Part shown: piece by piece, positions 9,536 to 19,934 of the stretch
Layout: the number at the start of each line of letters is the position of its first letter
Numbering within the stretch: position 1 is the stretch's first letter
NCBI RefSeq assembly: GCF_000281045.1
Contig: NW_008246068.1
Span: forward strand, 1,014,584-1,054,025
DNA: 39,442 bases
Source: Saprolegnia diclina VS20
Taxonomy: Eukaryota; Oomycota; Saprolegniomycetes; Saprolegniales; Saprolegniaceae
Direction of reading: 5' to 3'
Notes under the pieces: generated by a model
The model's database searches: none
The model's input: only the letters and a program-made list of their open reading frames with translations
What the model was told of the DNA's origin: nothing
Translations under genes and position numbers: made by a program

Positions 9536-11435
9536 TTACGACGACTCGGCGATCGACCGGACCGTCGCGAGGGCGTCCGAAATCGAGTTGGCAAACTTCG
9601 CGCTGTCGCTCTCGTTGCTGTCCTTGAAGCTCGTAATGTTGATCGGGATCGTCTCGTTCTGGATGAGGTACCCGAGACCGTACCCGGACGGCACGACCGC
9701 ACCAAAGGTAAAGTAGCTCAAGAACGGCATCGTCACGTTGCTCGTCGAGAGCTGGTAGTGCGAGCTCTTGGCGCGGACCGGCGAGCTCAAAAAGTCGTGC
9801 GCAATACCCGCCTTGCTCGCCGTGTCGTTGAGCATCGTCAAATGGCGGTCGCAGCCCAGGCCTTGCTGCGCCTCTTTCGCCAAGCTCACGTGGCGGTCCA
9901 CCGCCTTTTTCAAAAACTCCTTTTGCGACGCCATCGACGCGTCCGAAGTGACGGCCGACACGAACCGCTGCGCCTCGCTCGTCGCCGACCGGATCGTCTC
10001 GGTGCGGCCGTGGAAGAACGCGCGCGTCGAGCAGCTCTCGTACGTCGGCGCGACGTGGCCGTGCTGGCGGAAGTACGCCAACTGGTAGGCCATTTGCACG
10101 GCGCCGTCCGGGCTCATGCCCCAGTTCTTGATCGTGTTCTTGCCAAAGCCGTCAAACGACAGCAAGTGCGAGTCCGTGTTGCCAATGTCCTTGGCCGACA
10201 CTTGCTCGGCCGTCGCGATCGCTTGATGGATTGTCGGCGAGAGCGACCACGCCAAAGCCTCAGCGGCCGGCGCCGCAAACGTCGTTGTCGCCGTCAGCGG
10301 CGAGAACCCCGAGTCCGACTGCCGCATGTCGTGCCACGTCTCGTGGAGCCAGCGGTTCCACGCCGTGCCGTCCGAGAACGTATGCTCAAAGTTGACAGCG
10401 AGATGACCGTCGCCGTACATGAGCACTTGGTGCTTGTCGAACCAGCGGTTGGACCCGTTGCCGTGGAGCGTCATGGCCGTGAGCTCCGAGCCCGAGTAGC
10501 TCTTTTCGTCGAGGACGAGCACGAGCAGCGCCGAGTCGATGGCCTCGATCGACGCCTTGTTGGTCGCATCGTCCGCAATAAGCGTAGCACGCACCGACGC
10601 CCACGTATCACGATCTTCGGCGGTCAAGGCGGCAATGTTGGGTGCATCCGAGACCTTGGTCTGCATGATGCGGGCGAGCTGCGCCTCGAGCGACGCCGGC
10701 GAGACGACGTCCTTCCCGCGCGCGTCGAGCACCTGCACCTTGTAGAACGCATTGTCCTTGAGAACGACAATGTGCGTCGACGTCGGGTGGAACGCCAGCG
10801 CATCGCAGCCCGTTTGCGGGATCTTGGCCGTGCCGAGCTGCTTGGCGAGCGACGACATGCACTGCTTCGGGTCTTGCTCGAGCTCGCCCGCCTTGACTTT
10901 TTGAAACCACTTGAGAAGCGACGTGACAAACTTGGACGTGCGCACGAGCGGGTCGGCCAAGACCGAGCCTGGCGCTTCGTCGACGAGGCCATAGCTACAA
11001 CGTGTGCATGAGACGATTGCTGTTTGGATGCAATGAAGATGCGTACCCAGGGTTGACGTTGATCGGGTTCGGGTATCGGCCACCGAGGTACATCTTGTCC
11101 CACCACGCCTCAATGTACGAGAAGGGATAGGCGCGGCCCATGACGTTGACAAACTCTTGCTTGAACAGCTCATCCTGGAGCTGGCGACCGACCGACCGGT
11201 TGGCGCCGAGGCCAAAGTCCTCAACGAGCTTCTTGTGCTCCTTGTACTCGGCCGCCGAGACGAGCGGCTGGACCGAGCGCAGGTAGCGCTCCAGCGTCTC
11301 GTTGAGCTGGGGCACGGGCAGGCGCGGGAGGTCGTAGTCGTTGTTGTCGACCATGCGCAAGAACCAGCTCGGGTGCTTGGTCGTCGTCGAGAGGGACCGC
11401 GCCAGGCGGCGCGACGCCGGTACCATGAGCTTCAT
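9536..11435 (-). CDS. carnitine O-acyltransferase, probably mitochondrial
   Basis: Carnitine/choline acyltransferase family enzyme that exchanges acyl groups between CoA and carnitine, of the acetyltransferase or medium-chain type. Exons 11435-11047 and 10994-9536 give 615 residues; the 52-bp intron is phase 2 inside a glycine codon (NPG-YGLVDE). The N-terminus, MKLMVPASRRLARSLSTTT, resembles a mitochondrial presequence; a second ATG lies three codons on. Motifs: LPRLPVPQLNETLERYL opening, RPG-less NVNPG loop, VNFEHTFSDG containing the catalytic histidine, then STRAFFHGRTETIRS and FGAVVPSGYGLGY, which bind carnitine and CoA. No transmembrane N-terminus as in outer-membrane CPT1 is seen, and no C-terminal SKL peroxisomal signal. 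It is divergent from the CFAP57-like gene, 671 bp between starts; both promoters carry the same GTGGCA-TG-TGCCAC dyad. Confidence 0.92.
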
Positions 11436-11440
11436 CTTGG

Positions 11441-11460
11441 GAATCTCGAAATGGATTGCG
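11441..11460 (-). promoter_or_regulatory. initiator-like element of the acyltransferase gene
   Basis: On the minus strand this reads CGCAATCCATTTCGAGATTC, a pyrimidine-CATTT pattern like the oomycete initiator, 6-25 bases before the ATG at 11435. It supports that start and suggests a very short 5' untranslated leader. Confidence 0.4.
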
Positions 11461-11486
11461 TCAACCACGCCACAGATCCCGATCGT

Positions 11487-11502
11487 CCGGATACGCCGGA
11501 TA
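11487..11502 (+). promoter_or_regulatory. tandem CCGGATA pair
   Basis: CCGGATACG is immediately followed by CCGGATAC, two direct copies with a 9-bp period, 52-67 bp before the acyltransferase start. CCGGATA is also the arm of the dyad at 4428 and the core of the palindromic arms at 24704-24732. Confidence 0.4.
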
Positions 11503-11514
11503 CGCCAACTCAAC

Positions 11515-11528
11515 GTGGCATGTGCCAC
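11515..11528. promoter_or_regulatory. dyad GTGGCA-TG-TGCCAC, acyltransferase side
   Basis: A 6-bp inverted repeat with a 2-bp spacer, 80 bp before the acyltransferase start codon. An identical 14-mer occurs at 12047-12060 in front of the divergent gene. Shared flanks (CAAC/TGTGGCATGTGCCAC) suggest a common factor (inference). Confidence 0.45.
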
Positions 11529-12046
11529 TTCAAAGACGCGTCGACGTTCCTTTGGCTTCCTCGACATCCTCGGGACGAGAGAGCTCTGTCGAGGAGCTCG
11601 AGCGATGTATAGAAGCATCGCTGGACAAGCCAAACATGCATACATCGATATATGTGTGAGCGCGTGTACGTGTGACGCCGCCAAGGGCCGTGGTAGGCAA
11701 GATCTTCTGCACCTGGTCCAAGGCCACTGGGCCAGTGACGCTCTTGACAGAAGGAATATCCTGCCCCATCCTTCCAAGGATACTACTACATTATACTTGC
11801 CATTGGTTCAAGCCATCGCCGCAGGTCACTTCATCCGGGGCAGCCTTCGTCCCGGAGCTTGCGCCACAATACATGTGCAAATTCGTGTTGATGTATCGCG
11901 GAGTGCACTCGTGCGCTTCTCGTTGCGCCATGTTCTTGCACGCGCAGTCGACGACGTGACGCGCCGATCTCACAAACAAAATGGTGTCACGGTCCCACTC
12001 TTGCGTCATTTCGCCCTCGTGGCAGCCTCTGCGGCCGTTGTACAAT

Positions 12047-12060
12047 GTGGCATGTGCCAC
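12047..12060. promoter_or_regulatory. dyad GTGGCA-TG-TGCCAC, CFAP57-like side
   Basis: Second identical 14-mer of the divergent promoter, 47 bp before the start codon at 12107. A half-site, AATGTGGCATT, also occurs about 20 bp before the RBM17-like gene (minus strand, near 31779-31789). Confidence 0.45.
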
Positions 12061-12106
12061 GTTTAAAATACAAGCACCAGGCGTTTTCCAAAACGGTCAG
12101 CGGGGC

Positions 12107-15100
12107 ATGGCCGACGAGCCGCGGGGCGATGGCGACGACGCTGCGAACGATAAGATCTCAGTCCGACCCGAGTACGTCTCTGCCGTCTACGGTCGTAGGC
12201 GCAGCGGCTAAGCGTGTACAACTTGTCCTTAGCTTTGTGCTCGGCGTGCGCGGGCCGATCCAGAGCAACGTCGAGTTTTGCTCGGACGCGACCTTGCTCT
12301 TTCCGACCGCACACCACCTCGGGCTCTACAACGTCGACCGCAAGACGATGGAGTTCTTCCACCCGACGCGGGGCATTCGGTCGGTCCAGAGCATGTGTCT
12401 CTCGACCAACAAGGAGCTCCTCGTCGTCTGCGAGCAGTCGGGCCAGCGCTTCGCTCGCAACAACATTAGCGACCAGCTCGGCGTGACGCCCAACCAAATC
12501 TCCATCTACAAGGTGCTCACCCGCGCGCGGCTCAAGACGCTGCCGTCGCAGTCGCACGCGCCGATTCTCTCCGTGGCCTTCTCGGCCGACAACAAGTGCC
12601 TCGTGACGCTCGAAGACGCGCCAACGTACCGCATCGCATATTGGAAGTGGGCAACCTCCAAGCTCGTGGCCCATGCGCCGTGCCCGTCGCGGGGCACACG
12701 CATCCGGATGTCGCCGTTCAACCCCAACTTCGTGACTGTCTCGGGGCCCATGGTGCTGCGCTCGTGGACACTTACGACCGCGACGGACTTGCGCATGAGC
12801 AGCCTCGTGCCGCAGATCCGCGAACAGGAGCACTTTGTCGACCACGTGTGGGTCCGGCAGTACCTAGTGACGATTTCGGAAGTCGGGACGCTCCTTATCT
12901 TTCAAGGCGCTGACGACGGCGTCGAGCTCGTGCACTCGACCAAGCTCAGCGCGCTCCAAGCTACGTTTCAAGTCGGCAAAGTCCAAACCATTAGCGCCAG
13001 CGCCAAAGGCTTCGTCCTCGGCGGCACGTCGGGTCTCTTCAGTGTGTTTGAGTTCTCGGTTGCCTCTCGCTGTATCACCAACGTTTCAATGTATCAACTT
13101 GATATTCTAGGACGACCCGAAAGACCCATTCATTCTCATTCGGTCCATGTCGGCCGGCGACTTTGCCATCGAGAGCGTTGCGATCTCGCCCAACTGCGAG
13201 ATTGCAGTTGCCTACACGGACACGCAGCGGCTTGTGACCTTTGCGATGGGGTCGATCGACGTCGTTCAAGACAGTGCGACCGAGTTTCGCGACCTCATTC
13301 CCAACGTACACTCTCTACATACCAAGTACCAAAGTGATGCGCAAGCCAGGGCACGCACGCCGGCGCGATTCTGGCCGTCGACGTCTGCCTTCAAAAACCG
13401 CTGCTGGTCTCCTGCGGTGTCGACAAGTCGTTGCGGTCGTGGAACTACCACCTTGGGACGTACGAGGTCGTGGCGACGCTCACCGAAGAGCCGACGACGC
13501 TGAGCTTGCACCCTGCTGGCTTTCAGGTCGTCGTCGCTTTCAAGGAGCGCGTCCGCATCTACAATTTGATCCAAGAAGGCCTTCGGGTGCTGCGGGACTT
13601 TAGCATGAAAGCGTGCAGCGTGCTGCGCTTCGCCAACGGCGGCCATGTGTTTGCGTGCGGCGCTGGCTTGACCGTGTACATTTACTATACCTATACGGTA
13701 CGTGTTGTCGTAGTGTGCAAAGTGGACACATTGTCGGTAGTGCGACCTCGCGTACACGCTCACGGGCCACATCAACACGATTCAGTGCTTGGCGTGGAGC
13801 GCCGACGACCTTTTGCTCTACTCGGCCGGCAACGACGGCACAACGTACTGCTGGAATGCGACCAACGGTACTAGGCCGTTCGACGGGGCGCGTATAGCAT
13901 AGCAACTAGGGAATCGCTGCGATGACATGCAGCTCGTGGTCAAGCACTGCAAGATCACGGCCACCGTCGTCGACCACCTCAACCCAAAGCTCGTCGCTAT
14001 CGCGGGCTCGGACGGCCATCTGCGCGAAGTCGTTGCCGGCGACGAGACCAAGAGCCTGGATCTGGGTGTACCGCTCACGGCCCTCGCCCTCACGAAGTCC
14101 AACCGGTTGGCTTTGGCGGTTGCATTTGAACATATACCATCGCATATGTAGATGGCTCTTTGTTGGCACACGCACGGGCTGTATCTACGTGTTTCCATGG
14201 CCCCTCGGCGCCCAGGCCGTACCCAACCAAGATCTGAGTGTGCACAGCGAGCCAATCACGACGCTCCGGCTCACGGACGACGACCGCGTCCTCGCCAGCG
14301 CGTCCCAGGACGGGTGTCTCGTGCTCTTCAAGGTCGATGAAAACATGGCCGGGCTTCCCGACGACGTGATCCACCGGCCAAAAGCGCTTGCCACCGACGC
14401 GGTCCTCGTCTCGCGCGAAGAAATCGAAGACAAGAACGAGCAGCTCACCGACATTTTGCAGAAATACGAGCAAGTCAAGAGCGACATGGACTTTTCGCTC
14501 CATAGCAAAGAGAACGAGTGGCTTGACCGCATGCGCCTCCTCAAGGACGAGTGCGAGCACTCGCTCGTTCAAGAGCGGATTCGGTACATTTTTTCAATCC
14601 CGACGTAGGACTCAGCGAATCCACTAGGTACGAGGAGCTCGAGATGCGGTACCAAAGCGCACTGCGCAAGCACAGTGAAGAATTTGCCCAGAAAGAGTCG
14701 AATCATGCCAAGTTTTCGCAGGTCCATAATTTCCTATTTTGGAGAAAAACGCAACACTACTTTCTCCATCATTAGGAACTCGAAAATCGCTACGAGCACA
14801 AATTGGCGATGGAAATTGCGCGCTACGACCGACTCTCGGAAGAGATGGAGCTCACGCGACAGCAATGCGCAGCGCTCATCGAGTCGCAGGAGAAACAGCA
14901 ACGCGCGGTCTTGGACGGGGAGCGCCGCGCCGCCAACGCCCGTGCCAAAGAACAGGTCCATCGTCGTCTCCGTGGCTCGCTCAAGCAAACGCATTGGACG
15001 TAGGTCGAGCTCATCAAGCGCGTCAAGGACGACCTCTCGTACAACCACGTGAAATTCGAGGAAATTCTCAGTCAGCAAGAAGAAGACTACGAGTTTCAGC

Positions 15101-16672
15101 TCCAAAAGCTCAAGGCCGAGTACGAAGAGCAATTGGCGGGCGAGCGCCAAAACACAGCCATCAAAGAGACGCAAATCACGGGCAAAAACAGCAAGCTCGA
15201 TTCGCTCAAAAAGAAAATCCAAGAACTCAAAGCCAACGCGTCGGCACGGGGTACATTTTGTTCAAATTTGCAAAATGGACCGAATGTCAACTGTGGGACA
15301 TTAGACATCTTGCTGTCGACCGAACGCGCCAAAACCGCCAAGCTCGAAGCCGCGCTCACCAACTATGAAAAGTACTTTGACGCGCTGCAAAAGAACATTG
15401 ATGAGAAAGAGAAGAACGTCCAGAGTCTAAAAGCCACCAACCATGTCCTCGAGAGCTTCCGGTTTGTGCTCGACAACCGCGTCGAAGAGCTCCAGAACGA
15501 GAAAGCGCCGATGCAAAAGCTCATTGCAGGCCTTGAAATGCACATTCACGACGTCCAAGACGAAATGGTTGACGAATTTCATCACAAGGACGTCATGGAC
15601 GAGACGCTCGCAGCGCGCGACATCAAGATCAAAGCGCTGACCAACGAAGTCAACGCGCTGCGGCTTCAAACGCGCAAGAAGGAGTCGACGATCGGCGCCA
15701 TGACGCGCGAGTTTGCGCGCATCGTGCTCATCTCCAACCCAAAGGAGCTCGAGCGCGCCGTCAAGGACGCCTACATCGTCTACGTCAAGGGCGAAGCGCC
15801 CAAGTCCAAAAAGTACAATGCGACCTCGTCCATCTTGAGTTCGCCGAGCAAGCCGGCACTCGCCGACGCACCCTTGCTCGCCGACGACAACAAGGAGGTC
15901 GTCCAAGAGACGTGCAAGCAGCTCACGTACATGCACCGATCGGTCGCGACGCTCAAAAATGCGCTCCAGCATGCAAAGAACGAAGCCGAGCACCACCACC
16001 GCGATGCGATCACCGAAGGCAACATTCTCCTCCAAGACATGAACCAGCTGCGCAAAAAGAACAAGACCCTCGAACTCAAGGTCAAAGAGCTCGAAAGCGC
16101 CCTGTATTTGGCCGAGACGGCCAAGAAGAAGCGCGCCGTGCAGTCGTCGCCTGCGGCCAAACTCTCCCCGCTCTTGCGCAAGGCGTCGTCGTCAACAGCG
16201 TTGGCGTCGCCCGGTCGGCTCGTCGTCGGCAGTGTTTTGCCGTTCACGGCGATCGAACGCGAGCGCGACCTGCACAAGGTGGCGTCCATGCCGGCCGTGC
16301 ACGAGTACCAAACCAAGATCGACAAGCAGACCCGCGAGATCCAGCGCCTCAAGACCCAAGTCCAGCTCCTTCTGGAACAGGAAGCGAGCAAGCGTACACT
16401 GGATACTTGGATCGATGGTAGATTGATCGAACGATGTAGAGGACGCGGATCCGGCACGGGGGGTGGGTAGCCTCTTGCTGCCGACGTACCCCCAGCCCCC
16501 GTCGCTCGCGGCGAGCCCGACTGCCGCGCAGACAATTCACAGTATCTCGCGCAAAACCGACTCGACGTTCAGCTACTTGGCCATGCAGCCATTGCCCAAC
16601 AACGATGAAGACGACGATCCTTATGGCGACCATGCAGAGGCCCCCAGTCCATTTAAAACCCTCTCAATGTAG
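12107..16672 (+). CDS. CFAP57: CFAP57/WDR65-like WD40-coiled-coil flagellar protein
   Basis: Axonemal protein family that organises inner dynein arms in motile cilia, fitting a flagellated zoospore. Twelve exons: 12107-12171, 12233-13058, 13111-13305, 13350-13697, 13741-13867, 13910-14105, 14152-14583, 14628-14721, 14776-14955, 15004-15250, 15305-16393 and 16440-16672, for 1343 residues, close to animal CFAP57. The short first exon is the least certain; it gives VRPD-FVLGVRGPIQSNVEFC, matching the family opening. Residues 1 to about 660 are degenerate WD40 repeats (LFPTAHHLGLYNVD, SCGVDKSLRSWNY, LTGHINTIQCLAWS, LFVGTRTG, SQDGCLVLFKV). About 670-1290 is a long coiled coil rich in E, K, Q and L, followed by a low-complexity proline/serine tail. 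The 54-bp intron at 15251-15304 has no in-frame stop. The gene faces GH3 copy B tail to tail. Confidence 0.85.
13092..13104 (+). repeat. intronic 13-mer TATCAACTTGATA, copy 1
   Basis: A near-palindrome (TATCAA-C-TTGATA) 6 bases before the 3' splice site of the second CFAP57-like intron. The same 13-mer sits in introns of the RBM17-like and pseudokinase genes. Confidence 0.6.
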
Positions 16673-16878
16673 TCCTTGTGCGTCTGGTTCGATGGGACGC
16701 ACTAACGGGCTCGTACAACAATGCTTCGCAAAGGGCAGTGACATCTTGTCGACGAGCTCGTATCACTTTGTCCAGCGACCGCTGGTGCGTCTCCATGCCA
16801 CTCCTTGCGCTCGCCTTGCGTACACATCGGTGACTCCGTGCAGAGACGGGCAGAGCCACAACATCATATTACATCGGC

Positions 16879-19294
16879 TTACAAGGACGTATGGTAGCGC
16901 AAGACGGACGCGACGTGGGACTGGGCCGACACTTGCACGGTTGTTGTCGGCGTATACGTGCCATGAACGCCGGCTGTGAAGCGGACGCAGTGTCCTTTGG
17001 CGCAGTCGGCCGCCTCGGAGACCAGCAGCGTGTAGGCGCCGGGCGACACGTGCTTTTCGAGGCTCTGGCCCATCTCGTTGGTGTAGATGCCCCAGTCTTT
17101 TGCCCGGAGCTCTGCGCGCACGATCTTGGCGCTGCCGGCCGCGATACTCAGCTTCTCAAAGAACACGAGCCGCTTGGCCTCGGGCACATTGCCGCGGCGG
17201 GCTTCCTGGCGCAGAAACAGAAGGACAACATGGTCGCCGTCGCGGTCGCCAACGTTTTGGACGGCCAGTGTGACGGTCACCGCGTGGTTCTCGCCGAGCA
17301 CCACGGATACGTCGCTGTAGGCAAAGCGCGTGTAGCTGAGCCCCGTCCCAAACGCCCACTCGGGCGAACAGTCGCCAAAGACGCCGTTGGTGTTGCAGCC
17401 CGCGTTGCGCCGGTGGTAGTACGAGACCGCTGCGTCCAAAGGCGTCTTGGGGTATGTGTACGGAAGGCGTCCACTGGGGTTCGCCGCCCCAAGCAGCACG
17501 CTTGCGATCGCTGCGCCGCCCATTTCACCCGGTAGCATTGCATGTACGACGGCCGACGCGAGGTCGGACAGCCCGCGCAGGAGCCGCGGCCGGCCTTCCA
17601 CAAGCACTAGAATGAGCTTGGTTTTGGTCGCAGCGAGCGCGCGCACATATGCAAGTTGGCCATCGGGAAGGGCGAGATCCCGAATATCGCCGGGCTTTTC
17701 CGCGTACGGGCCTTCGCCGAGCACGACGACAGTATACGTCGCTTGGCTTGCGAGAAGCGTTGCTTTCGCCAGGTCCTCGGGTGTGTATGTGCCAGCGTCG
17801 TCGACACCAGCCATGGATGTCAGCGTGCAGTTCGGACAAGTCGTCTGTACGGCCGACAGCACCGACTGGCCGTGCGGAAACATCGTGTTGCCACCGTTGC
17901 CTTGCCATGCAAGCGACCAGCCGCCGCAGAGATGCCCGATGCTGTCGACGGCCGGACCGGTGAGGAAAATCGTCGCGTTCGGCGCCAATGGCAGCGTCGC
18001 ATTGGTGTTTTTGAGGAGCACGAGGGACTCGGTGGCCATCGCAAGCGCTGCGGCTTGGCTGCTGGCGTCGCCGACCAGTGGGACGTTGGCCGCGCCGGGC
18101 AATGGCTCGTCGTACAGATGGAGCTGCAGCTTGAGCGTGACGATGCGCGTCGCGGCCTCGCGGAGGCGAGCGAGTGGTACGAGCCCGCGCTCGTACAGCG
18201 CTGTCGTGTACTTGATAAAGTCAATGTTGGTGGCCACCATGCTCATGTCGATCGAGGTTTCGGTGAGCGCGAGTTCGACGGCGTCTTGAAGCGACGAAGC
18301 GACGCCGTGAAAGAGGAAGAGGTCGTCGATGACGCCCCAGTCCGTCACGAGCATACCTTCGAATGCCAAAGCACCTCGCAGTAGATCGACGAGCATCTTG
18401 CGGTTCGCGCCCATGGGCACGCCGTTGAGCGACACGTAGTTCATCATGCCACTGAGGGCGCCCGCGTCGATCGCGGCCTTGAACGGCGGCATGTAGTAAT
18501 TGAGAATCTCATAGTCGGAGAGCGTGATCGGGTCGCGGTCGTGACCCGATGGTGTTGCGGCGTACCCGATAAAGTGCTTGAAGCACGCTGCGATCGTGTG
18601 GTTGTCCTGTAGCCCTACCCCTCGTTTTAGAAAATGTAGTTTTTGAGAATCCATACCGTGCACGATCTGGGAGGCCATTTGCGTGACCAGATACGGGTCT
18701 TCGCCAAAGGTCTCGTACACGCGCGGCCACGCCTTGTGCGACGTCACGTCGAGGATCGGGCCAAAGATCCACGGAATGCCCGCGGCGACCGTATCCCGCG
18801 CCGTGTAATACCCAAGCTCGTGGACGAGACGGCGGTTGAAGCTCGCGCCAGCGTTGATCTGGTGCGGGAAGAGCACGGCGTTGGCGACGTAGTTGGCGCC
18901 GTGCACCGAGTCGAGGCCAAAGAGGATCGGGTGGCCATCGATCTTCTTATGAATGGCCTGGATACGACTGAGGATAGCGCGCCATTCGGTGGCGTTCCAG
19001 CCGTACGTGGCACCCTTTGGGCCACCCGCAAAGGGCGAGTTGAGGTACGAGCCAATGCCGAGCGTCGCGTACGCTTCGACTTGGGCTTCGTTCAATGTCA
19101 AGTCGCTGTTGAGCACTTGGTTGATGCTGAGCTGCGTCATTTGCCCAATGAGCTGCGCGACGCTCTACGACATCGTTAGCTTTCGAGGTTGCACATACGA
19201 GGCGTACCATGTTGGCAACAATTCGAGCGGCGCGGTCGGGCGCGTCGTCGCTGAAGGCGGCCAACGGCAGTAGGAGCCACGGTAGAAGACGCAT
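16879..19294 (-). CDS. secreted GH3 beta-glucosidase, copy B
   Basis: Second family-3 glycoside hydrolase, inverted relative to copy A and 776 residues long. Exons 19294-19208, 19164-18657 and 18614-16879. Exon 1 gives a short signal peptide (MRLLPWLLLPLAAFS) followed by DDAPDRAARIVANM, then SVAQLIGQMTQ after a 43-bp intron. The second intron (42 bp, 18615-18656) is identical in sequence to that of copy A and also has no in-frame stop. Catalytic-domain motifs are KHFIGY and LVTDWGVIDD with the expected nucleophile aspartate. The C-terminal half carries GEGPYAEKPGD, NPSGRLPYTYP, FGTGLSYTRFAY and a fibronectin-III-like tail. The protein is intact; both copies look functional. Secreted beta-glucosidases of this type release glucose from plant or oomycete wall glucans; the substrate is inferred only from the family. 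Confidence 0.93.
18319..19120 (-). repeat. 802-bp near-identical tract shared with GH3 copy A
   Basis: Partner of 6429-7230 in inverted orientation, with about six differences. The two arms are separated by about 11 kb that holds the rest of both GH3 genes, the acyltransferase and the CFAP57-like gene. Confidence 0.9.
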
Positions 19295-19934
19295 GATTCG
19301 AAAATGCAATCGAAAACCTTCGACGACAATCAGCATTCCAACCCACAAACGTGGGACAGTCAATTTTTGGGTCGAGCAGTGTGGACAGAGTCCCACCGCT
19401 GCTCCAACGTGTACGTTTTCTGCAGCAAACCAGCTAATACGTGCGGCACAAGCCCAGGGACACGAGCGCTAAAAAATTCACTGTTGATCGCGAGACGGTG
19501 CCTTGGAGAAGCGCAACCCGGCGCCAGAGCTGCCGACTAGAACAGTGTAGAACGAAGTAGCTCAAGACCATAAATTTGGATGACCTTGAGGTGCTACTCA
19601 TCGTCGTTCGTTGCACGGGCAGATGGGTGGCAACCTGCCTTCAATGCTTTTTTGTCCCATTTACGTTTTTATATTAGACCGCCAGACTGAGGATCGAGTT
19701 CCTAATAAGTAGCCTGCTCTACAGAGTACATTTTGCTCGTTGTCGCTGACGTCGCATGCGGCACGCAGGAAGGAGAATGCTCGATGCCCTCTTCTTGATA
19801 CGAACTTGAAACAAAGTCAACATTACACAGTGCGAATGGAGGAAGCGAATTTGGGACGCGTACCAAGTGGCACGGGGTTCGATCCCTGTGATCGCTTTCG
19901 AAGGACACCAAACGATATTCTAGTGTCGTTGTTG
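19295..19934. other. intergenic between GH3 copy B promoter and VPS54 3' end
   Basis: It contains the GH3 copy B promoter at its left edge. A B-box-like GGTTCGATCCC at 19877-19887 recalls a tRNA T-arm, but no matching acceptor stem, anticodon arm or A-box is present. No coding frame is supported. Confidence 0.5.
19296..19310 (-). promoter_or_regulatory. initiator-like element of GH3 copy B
   Basis: The minus strand reads ATTGCATTTTCGAAT immediately before the ATG at 19294. It fits the oomycete CATTTT initiator pattern; if used, the 5' leader would be only a few bases. Confidence 0.35.

Larger units (their letters stand above)
11436..12106. other. divergent promoter region of acyltransferase and CFAP57-like genes
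   Basis: A 671-bp stretch between two start codons in opposite orientation. It holds a tandem CCGGATACG pair, two copies of a GTGGCA dyad (one beside each gene, described separately), a CCATTTCGAG initiator-like sequence on the minus strand, and no coding frame that I can support. Confidence 0.6.

Noticed and set aside
9380-11011. A 543-codon + strand frame
   Set aside because: Antisense to the carnitine acyltransferase, with an Arg-Asp-Val-rich low-information sequence; the minus strand has the catalytic histidine motif and other family motifs.
12045-12106. Upstream open frame continuous with the CFAP57-like second exon
   Set aside because: It is open by chance. Its reading before FVLGVRGPIQ (KRVQLVLS) does not fit the family, while the exon from 12107 with a GTAC donor gives the expected VRPD-FVLG opening.
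19860-19895. Possible tRNA (GGTTCGATCCC B-box-like string)
   Set aside because: The T-arm pairs poorly with a seven-base loop, and there is no acceptor stem, anticodon arm or A-box in the expected upstream window on either strand.
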